A stretch of 64,000 bases of DNA, taken from the NCBI RefSeq assembly GCF_900177515.1, contig NZ_FXAK01000008.1, positions 371,501 through 435,500 on the forward strand, given 5' to 3'. The stretch's first letter is position 1. Each line of letters starts with the position of its first letter. This document shows, in pieces, positions 10,073 through 20,242 of this stretch. The DNA is from Azospirillum oryzae (lineage in GTDB: Bacteria; Pseudomonadota; Alphaproteobacteria; Azospirillales; Azospirillaceae). Both the position numbers and the translations under genes were made by a program. The notes beneath the pieces are model-generated. The model did not search any database. It was not told where the DNA came from and saw nothing but the letters and a program-made list of their open reading frames with translations.

Positions 10073-11893
10073 GTTGTCGCGCGGGATCCCCATGGTCTGC
10101 GCCACGCGCTGGTACTTGACCGCCGGCTTCAGGACCATGCCCTCGTCCAGCTGGTCGACGATGCCGCGCTGGATTTCCTGCCACGGGGTCTGCGACGGCG
10201 GGGCGGGGTAGCCGCCGGCGGCCTCCAGGGCGGCGCGGCGGTCGGCCAGCTCCGCTTCGGAGATCAGGATGTCGGCGCTGCCGCGGCGCAGGTCGATCCG
10301 CACGCGGTCGCCGGTGCGCAGTATGCCGAGGTTGCCGCCGGCCGCCGCTTCCGGCGCAGCGTTGAGGATCGAGGGCGATCCCGAGGTGCCCGACTGGCGG
10401 CCGTCACCGATGCAGGGCAGGGAATGGATGCCCTGCTTGATCAGGTCGGCGGGCGGACGCATGTTCACCACCTCCGCCGCGCCCGGGTAGCCGATCGGGC
10501 CGGCGCCGCGGATGACCAGGATGGTGTAGGCGTCGATGCCCAGCGACGGGTCGTCGATGCGGTGGTGATAGTCCTCCGGACCGTCGAAGACGACGACCTT
10601 GGCCTCGAAGGCTTCCGGGTCCTTCGGGTTGGACAGGTAGCGCTCGCGGAACTCGTCGGAGATGACGCTGGTCTTCATGATGGCGGCGTTGAACAGGTTG
10701 CCGCGCAGCACGACGAAGCCGGCGTTGATCTTCAGCGGGTCGTCGATCGGGTGGATGACACGGGTGTCGAGGATCTCGGTGTTGCGGCAGTTCTCGCCGA
10801 TGGTCCGGCCGTTGACGTTGGGGGCGTCCTCGCGGATCAGGCCCCTGGTCATCAGCTGGCCGACCACGGCCGGCACGCCGCCGGCGCGGTGGAAATCCTC
10901 GCCCAGATACTCGCCGGCCGGCTGGAGGTTGACCAGCAGCGGAATGTCCAGTCCGTGGGTCTGCCAGTCATCGACCGTCAGCTGCACGCCGATGTGCTTG
11001 GCGATGGCGTTGATGTGGATCGGCGCGTTGGTCGAGCCGCCGATGGCCGAATTGACGACGATGGCATTGAGGAAGGCGTCGCGGGTCAGGATGTCGGACG
11101 GCTTGATGTCCTGGCGCACCATCTCGACGATGCGCTTGCCGGTCTCGTAGGCGGCCTGCTGGCGCTCGCGATAGGGGGCGGGGATTGCGGCGGAGCCGGG
11201 GAGCTGCATGCCCAGCACCTCCGCCAGCGAATTCATGGTGGAGGCGGTGCCCATGGTGTTGCAGTAGCCGGTCGAGGGAGCCGACGACGCCACCAGCTCG
11301 ATGAAGCCCTGATAGTCGATCTCGCCGGCCGCCATCATCTGGCGCGCCTTCCACACGATGGTGCCGGAGCCGGTGCGCTCGCCACGGAACCAGCCGTTCA
11401 GCATCGGGCCGACCGACAGGGCGATGGCCGGGATGTTGACGGTGGCGGCGGCCATCAGGCAGGCCGGCGTGGTCTTGTCGCAACCGATGGTCAGCACGAC
11501 GCCGTCCAGCGGATAACCGTGCAGAACCTCGACGAGGCCGAGATAGGCCAGGTTGCGGTCGATGGAGGCGGTCGGCCGCTTGCCGGTCTCCTGGATCGGG
11601 TGGACCGGGAACTCGATGGCGATGCCGCCGGCGGTGCGGATTCCCTCGCGCAGGCGTTCGGCCAGAACCAGATGGTGGCGGTTGCAGGGGCTGAGGTCGG
11701 ACCCGGTCTGGGCGATGCCGATGATCGGGGCGCCGGACTGCAGTTCCTCCCGCGTCAGGCCGAAATTCAGGTACCGCTCCAGATAGAGCGCGGTCATGTC
11801 GGGGTTGGCGGGGTTGTCGAACCACGCGCGCGACCGCAGCCGACGTTCTGAACCGGAAGCGTTCGTGGGGAAGGGGGACTTCGTATCGGACAT
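10067..11893 (-). CDS. araC: L-arabonate dehydratase (IlvD/Edd family)
   Basis: 608 residues. Removes water from L-arabonate to give L-2-keto-3-deoxyarabonate. The three cysteine motifs expected of IlvD/Edd iron-sulfur dehydratases are present: SDLSPCNRHH, LTIGCDKTTPA and STGYCNTMGTA. The C-terminal half carries the swivelling-domain features (…CIGDGRQSGTSGSPSILN…). The name follows A. brasilense usage, where araC is this enzyme and not the enterobacterial regulator. ATG 11893 is chosen because it directly precedes the dehydratase-type N-terminus; upstream in-frame codons run into araA. Last gene of the minus-strand operon, 76 bases after araA. A xylonate or other sugar-acid dehydratase is possible by family alone; the complete set of neighbours favours arabonate. 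Confidence 0.88.
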   Translation of the reverse strand: MSDTKSPFPTNASGSERRLRSRAWFDNPANPDMTALYLERYLNFGLTREELQSGAPIIGIAQTGSDLSPCNRHHLVLAERLREGIRTAGGIAIEFPVHPIQETGKRPTASIDRNLAYLGLVEVLHGYPLDGVVLTIGCDKTTPACLMAAATVNIPAIALSVGPMLNGWFRGERTGSGTIVWKARQMMAAGEIDYQGFIELVASSAPSTGYCNTMGTASTMNSLAEVLGMQLPGSAAIPAPYRERQQAAYETGKRIVEMVRQDIKPSDILTRDAFLNAIVVNSAIGGSTNAPIHINAIAKHIGVQLTVDDWQTHGLDIPLLVNLQPAGEYLGEDFHRAGGVPAVVGQLMTRGLIREDAPNVNGRTIGENCRNTEILDTRVIHPIDDPLKINAGFVVLRGNLFNAAIMKTSVISDEFRERYLSNPKDPEAFEAKVVVFDGPEDYHHRIDDPSLGIDAYTILVIRGAGPIGYPGAAEVVNMRPPADLIKQGIHSLPCIGDGRQSGTSGSPSILNAAPEAAAGGNLGILRTGDRVRIDLRRGSADILISEAELADRRAALEAAGGYPAPPSQTPWQEIQRGIVDQLDEGMVLKPAVKYQRVAQTMGIPRDNH

Positions 11894-11969
11894 GTCGACA
11901 CCGGTTTCAGGTTGGGGCGCGGAGCGGATGGCCAGGCGCCGGAGTTGGGGGTGCGTCGCGGCGGCGGCG

Positions 11970-12908
11970 TTACCAGTCGAAGGAATGGGTGCGGTGCCAG
12001 CGCCCGACCATGCAGGCATCGGCGACCAGCGACAGCGGACGGGCGTCGACGTCGCTCGCCCCATCGCTGATCAACCGGTGGAAATGGTGATAGATGCGCT
12101 GGTATTCGGTGTCGGGCTCGGCCAGGACCGGGACGCCGTCCACCAGGAGGCGGGTGCCGCCATGGGTGAGGTCGAGGCGCTCGTCCGCCGTCTCGATGAC
12201 GATGGACCAGGCCTGCTCGCCCTGCTGGAGGAAGTCGAAGTCGGCGGTGACGCGGCCGATGCGGGAGCCGGGGGCGGCGCTCATCTCCAGCGTCGCGGCG
12301 ATCGGCGTGTCGCGGTTGGCCGGGACCTGCAGGTCGGCGGAACGGACGAAGACCGGGGCGGGCAGGATGTCGGTCAGGATCGACAGGGCGTTGATGCCGG
12401 GATCGAAGACGCCGAAGCCGCCGGCCGCGAAGATCCAGTCCTGCCCCGGATGCCAGCGCCGCACATCCTCCTTCCAGGTGATGGCGACGCTGCGGATGGT
12501 CGCGTCCGCCAGCCGGCGGCGGGTCTCTTCCACCGCCGGGTTGAACTGCGAATGCCAGGCGGTGAACAGGGTGCGGCGCGCGGCGGCGGCCTCTTCCACC
12601 AGATCGTGAAGTTCCGACAGGGTGGCGGCGGGGGGCTTCTCGATCAGCACATGGCAGCCGGCGCGCAGCGCCTCGACCGTCAGGCCGTGGCGCACGGCGG
12701 GCGGGGTGCAGAGCGCCACGGCGTCGAGGTCGGGCAGGGCCGCCAGCATCGAAGCCTGGGAGCGGAAGGTCGGCACGCCGTCGATTGCCGCGCCGTCCGG
12801 GCTGACCACGGCGGCGAGGTCGAACAGGCCGGTGGCGGATATCGCCGGGACATGCTGGTCGCGGGCGATCTTGCCCAAGCCGACGAGACCGAGGGTGGGG
12901 AGCGTCAT
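11970..12908 (-). CDS. araA: L-arabinose 1-dehydrogenase (Gfo/Idh/MocA family)
   Basis: 312 residues. Oxidises L-arabinose at C1 to the lactone with NAD(P)+. The Rossmann fingerprint GLVGLGKIARDQHVP lies at the N-terminus and the conserved EKPPA motif (catalytic Lys in EKP) near residue 95, followed by the oxidoreductase C-terminal domain. Length and N-terminus resemble the A. brasilense AraA/galactose 1-dehydrogenase type, which also accepts D-galactose. It lies 29 bases downstream of gguB and upstream of araC on the same strand, so import, oxidation and dehydration are probably one transcript. Nothing in the sequence distinguishes arabinose from galactose as best substrate. Confidence 0.88.
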   Translation of the reverse strand: MTLPTLGLVGLGKIARDQHVPAISATGLFDLAAVVSPDGAAIDGVPTFRSQASMLAALPDLDAVALCTPPAVRHGLTVEALRAGCHVLIEKPPAATLSELHDLVEEAAAARRTLFTAWHSQFNPAVEETRRRLADATIRSVAITWKEDVRRWHPGQDWIFAAGGFGVFDPGINALSILTDILPAPVFVRSADLQVPANRDTPIAATLEMSAAPGSRIGRVTADFDFLQQGEQAWSIVIETADERLDLTHGGTRLLVDGVPVLAEPDTEYQRIYHHFHRLISDGASDVDARPLSLVADACMVGRWHRTHSFDW

Positions 12909-12937
12909 GGCGGTAAGTCCGGTCGGGGCGGAAAGCC

Positions 12938-14133
12938 TCAGGCCTTGCCCTTGTTGTAGACGTCGAAGCAGACGGCGGCGAGGAGGACGAGGCCCTTGAT
13001 GACCTGCTGCCAGTCGATGCCGATGCCGACGATCGACATGCCGTTGTTCATCACGCCCATGATGAAGGCGCCGATCACCGCACCCGTCACCCGGCCGACG
13101 CCGCCCGAGGCCGAGGCGCCGCCGATGAAGCAGGCGGCGATCACGTCCAGCTCGAACGAGACACCGGCCTTCGGCGTGGCGGTGTTGAGGCGGGCGGCGA
13201 AGATCAGGCCGGCCAGCGCCGCCAGCACGCCCATGTTGACGAAGGTGTAGAAGGACAGGCGGCGGGTATCGATGCCCGACAGCTTGGCCGCCTTCTCGTT
13301 GCCGCCCAGCGCGTAGATGCGCCGGCCGATGGTGGTGTCGCGGGTGACAAAGGCATAGAGGCCGATCAGCAGAGCCATGATGATGAGGACGTTCGGCAGC
13401 CCCTTGTAGGTCGCCAGCAGCCAGCCGACATAGGCGACCACCGCGAACAGGCCGGCGCTCTTCAGCAGGAACAGCACCAGCGGCTCCTGCTCGATGGCGA
13501 AACGGTGGCGGCGGATGCGGGCGGCGACGCTGAAGGCGATCATGATCGCCGGCGTCGCGATGCTCAGCAGCAGCGTGGTGGTGTGGAAGCCGGTGGTGCC
13601 GAAGACGTCCGGGATGAAGCCGGAGCTGAGGCGCTGGAACTCCACCGGGAAGGGTCCGACCGACTGGCCGGCCAAGAGCGCGAGGCTGAGGCCGCGGAAG
13701 ACCAGCATGCCGGCCAGCGTCACGATGAAGGACGGGATGCGGAAATAGGCGACCCAGTAGCCCTGCGCCGCGCCGATGGCGGCGCCCGCCATCAGGCTGA
13801 CGATGGCGGTGGGGATGAAGTGCCAGTGGAACTGCACCATCAGGATGGCGGCCAGCGCGCCGATGAAGCCGACGATGGACCCGACCGACAGGTCGATGTG
13901 CCCGGCGACGATCACCAGCAGCATGCCCAACGCCATGATGACGATGTAGCTGTTCTGCAGCACGAGGTTGGTCAGGTTCAGCGGCTGCAGCAGCGTACCG
14001 TTGGTCATGTATTGGAAGAACGCCACGATCGCCAGCAGCGAGATCAGCATGCCGTAATCGCGCATGTGGCTCTTCAGGAACTTGGCCATCGAAGCCTGAC
14101 GGGACGGCGCGGCGGGCATGTTCAGTTCGGCGC

Positions 14134-14137
<4 letters not shown>
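12938..14137 (-). CDS. gguB: monosaccharide ABC importer permease GguB/MmsB
   Basis: 399 residues with about ten hydrophobic segments of the RbsC/XylH permease family, including the conserved …VIVAGHIDLSVGSIVGFIGA… region and …LDVIAACFIGGASASGGVGRVTGAVIGA…. The start overlaps the ATPase stop (ATGA on the minus strand at 14134-14137). With GguA and ChvE it forms the multiple-sugar importer known from Agrobacterium chvE-gguAB, which handles arabinose, galactose, xylose, glucose and similar aldoses. It is about 60-80 residues longer than RbsC-type permeases, as is usual for the GguB/XylH subgroup. Confidence 0.92.
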
Positions 14138-15696
<1,559 letters not shown>

Positions 15697-15745
15697 GAAT
15701 AAACCCTCGATCGCCGATCCTGCCGCCCGATCCGCTGTTGGACGG

Positions 15746-15787
15746 GGCGCGGGGGGAGGGCGCCGATCGGCACCCCCACCCCGCGCC
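15746..15787 (-). terminator. hairpin between chvE and gguA
   Basis: A long imperfect G/C-rich inverted repeat: GGCGCGGGG on the left pairs with CCCCGCGCC on the right, with further pairing towards the loop. No T-run follows. It begins just after the chvE stop and would allow more binding protein than membrane components to be made. Confidence 0.6.
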
Positions 15788-15793
15788 GTTCGC

Positions 15794-16882
15794 TCACTTG
15801 ATCTGCGATTCCTTGTAATAGCCGCTGTCGACCAGCACCTGCTTCCAGTTGGAGGAGTCGACGCTGACCGGCTTCAGCAGATAGGAGGGAACCACCTTCT
15901 TGCCGTTGTCGTAGGTCTTGGTGTCGTTGACCTGCGGCTTGCGGCCGGCCAGCAGGTCGTCGACCATGCCCACCGTGACCTTCGCCAGTTCGCGGGTGTC
16001 CTTGAAGACGGTGGAGCGCTGCTCGCCCGCCAGGATCGACTTGACCGACGGCACCTCGGCGTCCTGGCCGGTGACGACCGGCATCGGCTGCGAGGCCGAG
16101 CCATAGCCGACGCCCTTCAGCGACGAGATGATGCCGATGCTGAGCCCGTCATAGGGCGACAGCACGGCGTCCAGCTTCTTGTCGCCGTAATAGGCGCTCA
16201 GCAGATTGTCCATGCGGGCCTGGGCGACGGCGCCGTCCCAGCGCAGGGTGGACACCTTGTCCATGCCGACCTGGCCGCTCTGCACCTTCAGCTTGCCGCT
16301 GTCGATGTAGGGCTGAAGCACCGACATGGCGCCGTTGTAGAAGAAGTAGGCGTTGTTGTCGTCGGGCGAGCCGCCGAACAGCTCGATGTTGAACGGACCC
16401 TTGCCCTCCTTCAGGCCGAGGGCCTTCTCGATGTAGGAGGCCTGGAGGACGCCGACCTGGAAGTTGTCGAAGGTGGCGTAGTAATCGACATTCGGCGAAT
16501 TGCGGATCAGCCGGTCATAGGCGATGACCTTGACGCCCTGTTCCGCCGCCTTCTGCAGAACGTCGGTCAGCGTCGTTCCGTCGATGGCGGCGATCACCAG
16601 AACCTTGTCGTTCTTGGTGACCATGTTCTCGATCTGGGCAAGCTGGTTGGGGATGTCGTCCTCTGCATATTGCAGGTCGGTCTTGTATCCCTTTTCCTGG
16701 AAATACTTGACCATGTTGTTGCCGTCGTCGATCCAGCGCGCCGACGACTTGGTCGGCATGGCGATGCCGACGGTCGGCTTGTCCTGGGCCATCGCCGGGA
16801 CGAGCGCGCTGGTGGCGACGAGCAGGCCGACGGCGAGGCCGGCGAACTTGGAGCTGAAAGAAGACCCTTTAGGAGACGACAT
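15794..16882 (-). CDS. chvE: multiple-sugar periplasmic binding protein ChvE/SbpA
   Basis: 362 residues with a signal peptide (…GLLVATSALVPAMAQ, cleavage about 32/33). The mature type-1 sugar-binding fold shows …TVGIAMPTKSSARWIDDGNNMV…, …YAEDDIPNQLAQIENMV…, …VIAYDRLI… and …TGQDAEVPSVKSI…, all typical of ChvE. In Agrobacterium ChvE binds many aldoses and signals to VirA; in A. brasilense the orthologue SbpA serves uptake of, and chemotaxis to, arabinose, fucose and galactose. First gene of the arabinose operon. Its promoter carries the bipartite element shared with araB and ytfQ, and a LysR gene lies upstream on the same strand, as gbpR does beside chvE in Agrobacterium. Confidence 0.93.
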   Translation of the reverse strand: MSSPKGSSFSSKFAGLAVGLLVATSALVPAMAQDKPTVGIAMPTKSSARWIDDGNNMVKYFQEKGYKTDLQYAEDDIPNQLAQIENMVTKNDKVLVIAAIDGTTLTDVLQKAAEQGVKVIAYDRLIRNSPNVDYYATFDNFQVGVLQASYIEKALGLKEGKGPFNIELFGGSPDDNNAYFFYNGAMSVLQPYIDSGKLKVQSGQVGMDKVSTLRWDGAVAQARMDNLLSAYYGDKKLDAVLSPYDGLSIGIISSLKGVGYGSASQPMPVVTGQDAEVPSVKSILAGEQRSTVFKDTRELAKVTVGMVDDLLAGRKPQVNDTKTYDNGKKVVPSYLLKPVSVDSSNWKQVLVDSGYYKESQIK

Positions 16883-16990
16883 GGACCGGAATCCTCCCCG
16901 TTACTGCGGCACGCGATACGCCGCCCCCGCGTTCTGTGGCGCGGATGGCGTCGGACGCGATGGTTTGTGTCCCTAGCAATCCTCCGTTTT

Positions 16991-17029
16991 CCCATAACTG
17001 TCAAATATGATTATTCGGCAAATCGATAT
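16991..17029 (-). promoter_or_regulatory. chvE promoter element shared with araB and ytfQ
   Basis: Read on the minus strand: ATATCG, 14 bases, then CATATTTGACAGTTATGG. The same two blocks with the same 14-base gap occur before araB (18088-18123) and ytfQ (23415-23452), each in the direction of its gene. TTGACA inside it could double as a -35 hexamer. The likely binder is the LysR protein encoded next door; this is inference. Confidence 0.75.
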
Positions 17030-17033
17030 GCAT

Positions 17034-18026
17034 TTAGGTATCGGCCGGGGCCGGAGCGGCGGTGGCCGACACCAGACGCATCTTGAGTTCCGAGGCCGCG
17101 CGCACCGCCGACAGCACGGTGCGGGCACCCGGCGACAGCGGCCGGTCCTTCAGCCAGAAGATGCCGTAGGGTTCGACGCTGAAGCGCTTGTGGAAGGGCA
17201 TGATCTCGCAGCAGCCGCTGGGCGAGAACACCTGGGCCAGTGCGCGGGCGAAGACGGTGATCGACTCGGTTTCCGCCACCATTGCCATGGAGATGACGGG
17301 GGAGGCGCTTTCGATCACCCGGTGCGGCAGCCGGGCGCCCTCGGCCCGGAACAGCGCCTCCACCCGGTCGCGCAGCAGCGTGCCGACGGGCTGCAGGATC
17401 CAGGTGGCGTCGGAGAGATCCGCCGCGGTCAGCGGACGGCCCAGCTGCAGCAGCGGGTTGCCCTCGCGGCAGATGAAGCACAGCTCCTCGCTGCTGATCT
17501 CCTGATATTCGAAGGCGGTGGGGTCGAAATGGCCGGGCAGGCGGCCGATGGCGAAATCCATTACCCCCTGGTGGACGCGCTCGGCCAGCACGTCGCTGGT
17601 CTCCACCGCCACCGCGATCTTCAGGTTGGGATGTTCGCGGGTCAGGCTGCTGATGACCGGCACCACCAGTTCCACCGCCGGGGCCATCACCGTGCCGATG
17701 GACACCCGCCCGCTGTGGCCGGCGAGCAGGGCGTTCAGCTCCTCCCCCGTCTCCTGCAGCTCGCTGAGGATCATCCGGGCGTGGCGGATCATGAGGCTGC
17801 CGTACCAGTTCGGCTCGATGCCGCGGCCGTGGCGGTCGAACAGCTCGATGCCCAGCGTTTCCTCCAGGTCGCCCAACAGTTTGGAGGCGGCGGGCTGCGA
17901 CATGTTCAGGCTGGCGGCGGCGCGGTGCAGGTTGCGGTGTTCGTCGAGGGCGGCGAACAGCTGGAGATGACGCAGCTTCAGCCGCGCCTTCTGGAACCAG
18001 TTCGGCGAAAAGCGTTGCGGGGTCAC
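17034..18026 (-). CDS. gbpR: LysR-family regulator, GbpR-like
   Basis: 330 residues. The N-terminal winged helix-turn-helix (LKLRHLQLFAALDEHRNLHRAAASLNMSQ, then PAASKLLGDLEETLG) is followed by a type-2 periplasmic-binding-like sensor domain. Start is GTG 18026: a GGAGG lies on the minus strand at 18040-18036, nine bases before it; an upstream in-frame ATG at 18110 lacks this and would add a disordered leader. In Agrobacterium, GbpR controls chvE in response to sugars, and the gene is adjacent to chvE as here. It is divergent from araB, so it sits between the two halves of the arabinose region and probably controls both. Confidence 0.85.
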   Translation of the reverse strand: MTPQRFSPNWFQKARLKLRHLQLFAALDEHRNLHRAAASLNMSQPAASKLLGDLEETLGIELFDRHGRGIEPNWYGSLMIRHARMILSELQETGEELNALLAGHSGRVSIGTVMAPAVELVVPVISSLTREHPNLKIAVAVETSDVLAERVHQGVMDFAIGRLPGHFDPTAFEYQEISSEELCFICREGNPLLQLGRPLTAADLSDATWILQPVGTLLRDRVEALFRAEGARLPHRVIESASPVISMAMVAETESITVFARALAQVFSPSGCCEIMPFHKRFSVEPYGIFWLKDRPLSPGARTVLSAVRAASELKMRLVSATAAPAPADT

Positions 18027-18087
18027 GGGAGATTGCCTCCGGTCGGGCGGCGGCGTTGGGATAGGAGATGCCGGGATACGACATTTG

Positions 18088-18123
18088 ATATCGCAAGCGC
18101 CGATCTTCATATTGGACGAGTAT
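18088..18123 (+). promoter_or_regulatory. araB promoter element shared with chvE and ytfQ
   Basis: ATATCG, 14 bases, then CATATTGGACGAGTAT. The second block is itself a near palindrome of the form ATA-N9-TAT, the sort of dyad LysR proteins bind. It lies in the divergent region between gbpR and araB and could serve both genes. Confidence 0.75.
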
Positions 18124-18215
18124 CAAGAGGCCCCTTATCGTTTGGGCCGTCAACAAATTTTGAAAAATGGCCGCTGGCGAATGGCGGTCCGCCGGGGTGA
18201 AGGGGGTCGAGCGGT

Positions 18216-19097
18216 ATGGCGCAGGAAGCGCGTTGTGTCTGGCAGGCCCGGGCGCTGCTGGGGGAAGGACCGCTCTGGTCTCCGCGGCAGGACGCCGTCT
18301 ATTTCGTCGACATCCGCGGCTCCCGCATCCTGCGCCACGGCCTGTCCGACGGTGCGCAGGCGGGGTGGGAGCTGGATGACGCCGCCTGCTGGCTGGTGGA
18401 GAGCGCCGACGGCGACGGCTTCATCGCCGGGCTGCGCTCGCGCCGGGTGGTCCGGCTGCGGCTGGAGCCGGGGCAGGTGGTGGTCGGCGGGGAGATCGCG
18501 CGGATCGAGCCTGACATGCCGGGCAACCGCCTGAACGACGGCAAGGTCGACCGTGACGGCCGGCTGTGGGTCGGCAGCATGGATGATGCGGAGGAGGGGC
18601 CGGCCGGCAGCTTCTACCGCATCGATCACGATGGCTCGGTCACGCGGGTCGATCAGGGCTACACCGTCGCCAACGGGCCGGCACTGTCTCCTGACGGCCG
18701 GACGATCTACCACACCGACAGCGCGGCGCGGACGGTCTACGCCTTCGACATCGGCGCCGACGGCGGCCTGTCGGGCAAGCGCGTCCACATCCGCTTCACC
18801 GAGGCCGACGGCTATCCCGACGGCATGACCTGCGATGCCGAGGGCGGGCTGTGGATCGCCCATTGGGACGGCGCGCGCGTCAGCCGCTTCCGCCCCGACG
18901 GGACATTGGACCGTGCGATTGCACTGCCGGTCTCCCGCGTCACCTCCTGCGTCTTCGCCGGTCCGGATCTGGACCGGATGTTCATCACCACCGCGGCGCA
19001 TGGCCGGGACGGGGAACTACTGGCCGGCGCGCTGTTCGAGTGCGATCCCGGCGTGCGCGGCCTGCCGCCCTGCGGCTTCGGACCCGCCACGCGCTGA
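18216..19097 (+). CDS. araB: L-arabinolactonase (SMP-30/gluconolactonase family)
   Basis: 293 residues; hydrolyses L-arabino-1,4-lactone to L-arabonate. It is a six-bladed propeller of the SMP-30 type with the metal-binding positions visible: Glu17 in LLGEGPLW, Asn in NRLNDGKVD, Asn in VANGPALSPD and Asp in DGYPDGMTCD. ATG 18216 follows a GGTCGAG ribosome site weakly. First gene of the plus-strand arm araB-araD-araE. The name follows A. brasilense usage and is not ribulokinase. Confidence 0.9.
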   Translation: MAQEARCVWQARALLGEGPLWSPRQDAVYFVDIRGSRILRHGLSDGAQAGWELDDAACWLVESADGDGFIAGLRSRRVVRLRLEPGQVVVGGEIARIEPDMPGNRLNDGKVDRDGRLWVGSMDDAEEGPAGSFYRIDHDGSVTRVDQGYTVANGPALSPDGRTIYHTDSAARTVYAFDIGADGGLSGKRVHIRFTEADGYPDGMTCDAEGGLWIAHWDGARVSRFRPDGTLDRAIALPVSRVTSCVFAGPDLDRMFITTAAHGRDGELLAGALFECDPGVRGLPPCGFGPATR

Positions 19098-19132
19098 ATG
19101 CTGACTGGGTTTTGATAAAGGATACCTTCGCC

Positions 19133-20059
19133 ATGCCGCCCAGCGCGCACCCCTATCGCGGCGTCTTCCCCGTCGTCCCCACCATCTTCACCGAATCGGG
19201 AGAGCTGGACCTCGATGGTCAGAAGCGCTGCGTCGATTTCATGATCGACGCCGGCTCGACCGGCCTGTGCATTCTGGCCAATTTCTCCGAACAGTTCGTG
19301 CTGACCGACGACGAGCGCACGCTGCTGATGGAGACGATGCTGGCCCATGTCGCCGGCCGGGTGCCGGTGATCGTCACCACCACCCATTTCAGCACCCGCG
19401 CCTGCGCCGAGCGCAGCCGCCGCGCCCAGGATCTGGGCGCCGCCATGGTGATGGTGATGCCGCCCTATCACGGCGCCACCATCCGCGTGCCGGAGGCCGG
19501 CATTGTCGAGTTCTTCCAGCGGGTGTCGGACGCCATCGACATCCCGATCATGATCCAGGACGCGCCGGTCAGCGGCACCCCGCTGCCGGCCCCGCTGCTG
19601 GCGCGGATGGCGCGGGAGATCGCGCAGGTATCCTACTTCAAGATCGAGGTGCCGCAGGCGGCGGCCAAGCTGCGCACGCTGATCGAACTGGGCGGCGACG
19701 CCATCGAAGGCCCGTGGGACGGCGAGGAGGCGATCACCCTGCTGGCCGACCTCGACGCCGGGGCGACCGGTGCGATGACCGGCGGCGGCTATCCCGACGG
19801 TATCCGGCAGATCGTCGATCCGTATCTGGCCGGCGACCGCGAGGCGGCGGTGGCGGCCTATGGACGCTGGCTGCCGCTGATCAACCACGAGAACCGCCAG
19901 TGCGGCATCGCCACCGCCAAGATCCTGATGAAGGAGGGCGGCGTCATCAGGTCCGACGCGATGCGCCACCCGACGGCCAATCCGCATCCGATGAGCCGTG
20001 ATGGGTTGCTGGACGCGGCGCGGCGGCTCGATCCGCTCGTGTTGCGCTGGGGGCGTTAG
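19133..20059 (+). CDS. araD: L-2-keto-3-deoxyarabonate dehydratase (DapA superfamily)
   Basis: 308 residues; converts L-2-keto-3-deoxyarabonate to 2-oxoglutarate semialdehyde. TIM-barrel lyase of the DHDPS/NAL family with the Schiff-base lysine Lys170 in the strand VSYFKIEVP. ATG 19133 (MPPSAHPYRGVFPVVPT…) gives the usual family length; the reading to 18851 overlaps araB. 35 bases after araB. The dehydratase, not the aldolase, route is implied by the 2-oxoglutarate semialdehyde dehydrogenase gene that follows. The name is the Azospirillum one, not ribulose-phosphate epimerase. Confidence 0.88.
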   Translation: MPPSAHPYRGVFPVVPTIFTESGELDLDGQKRCVDFMIDAGSTGLCILANFSEQFVLTDDERTLLMETMLAHVAGRVPVIVTTTHFSTRACAERSRRAQDLGAAMVMVMPPYHGATIRVPEAGIVEFFQRVSDAIDIPIMIQDAPVSGTPLPAPLLARMAREIAQVSYFKIEVPQAAAKLRTLIELGGDAIEGPWDGEEAITLLADLDAGATGAMTGGGYPDGIRQIVDPYLAGDREAAVAAYGRWLPLINHENRQCGIATAKILMKEGGVIRSDAMRHPTANPHPMSRDGLLDAARRLDPLVLRWGR

Positions 20060-20074
20060 GCCGTCGCGACGGGT

Positions 20075-20216
20075 GCCCCCTCCCCATCCCTCCCCCTCTT
20101 CGAGGGAGAGGGGGCAGGAGCTTAGCGAGGGTTCAGCAAAGGATGGCGGCAGTCCCCTCTCCCGCGATCGGATCGGCCTTTGGCCGACCGAGGGCGGGGG
20201 AGGGTTAGGGAAGGGG
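20075..20216. repeat. dispersed paired inverted repeat, copy 1
   Basis: Between araD and araE. Two G/C-rich arms of the CCCTCTCC…GGGAGAGGG kind (20075-20117 and 20152-20216), separated by about 35 bases. The arms are built of the same short blocks seen at 24581-24697, 37741-37857 and 45664-45817, though this copy is the most diverged. Confidence 0.7.
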
Positions 20217-20242
20217 CAAAACGTCCCGACGAAGGAGACATC

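Noticed and set aside
17001..17008. Treating TTGACA before chvE merely as a -35 hexamer
   Set aside because: The conservation extends well beyond the hexamer and over a 14-base gap in three promoters, so a regulator site is the better explanation, though overlap with -35 is possible.
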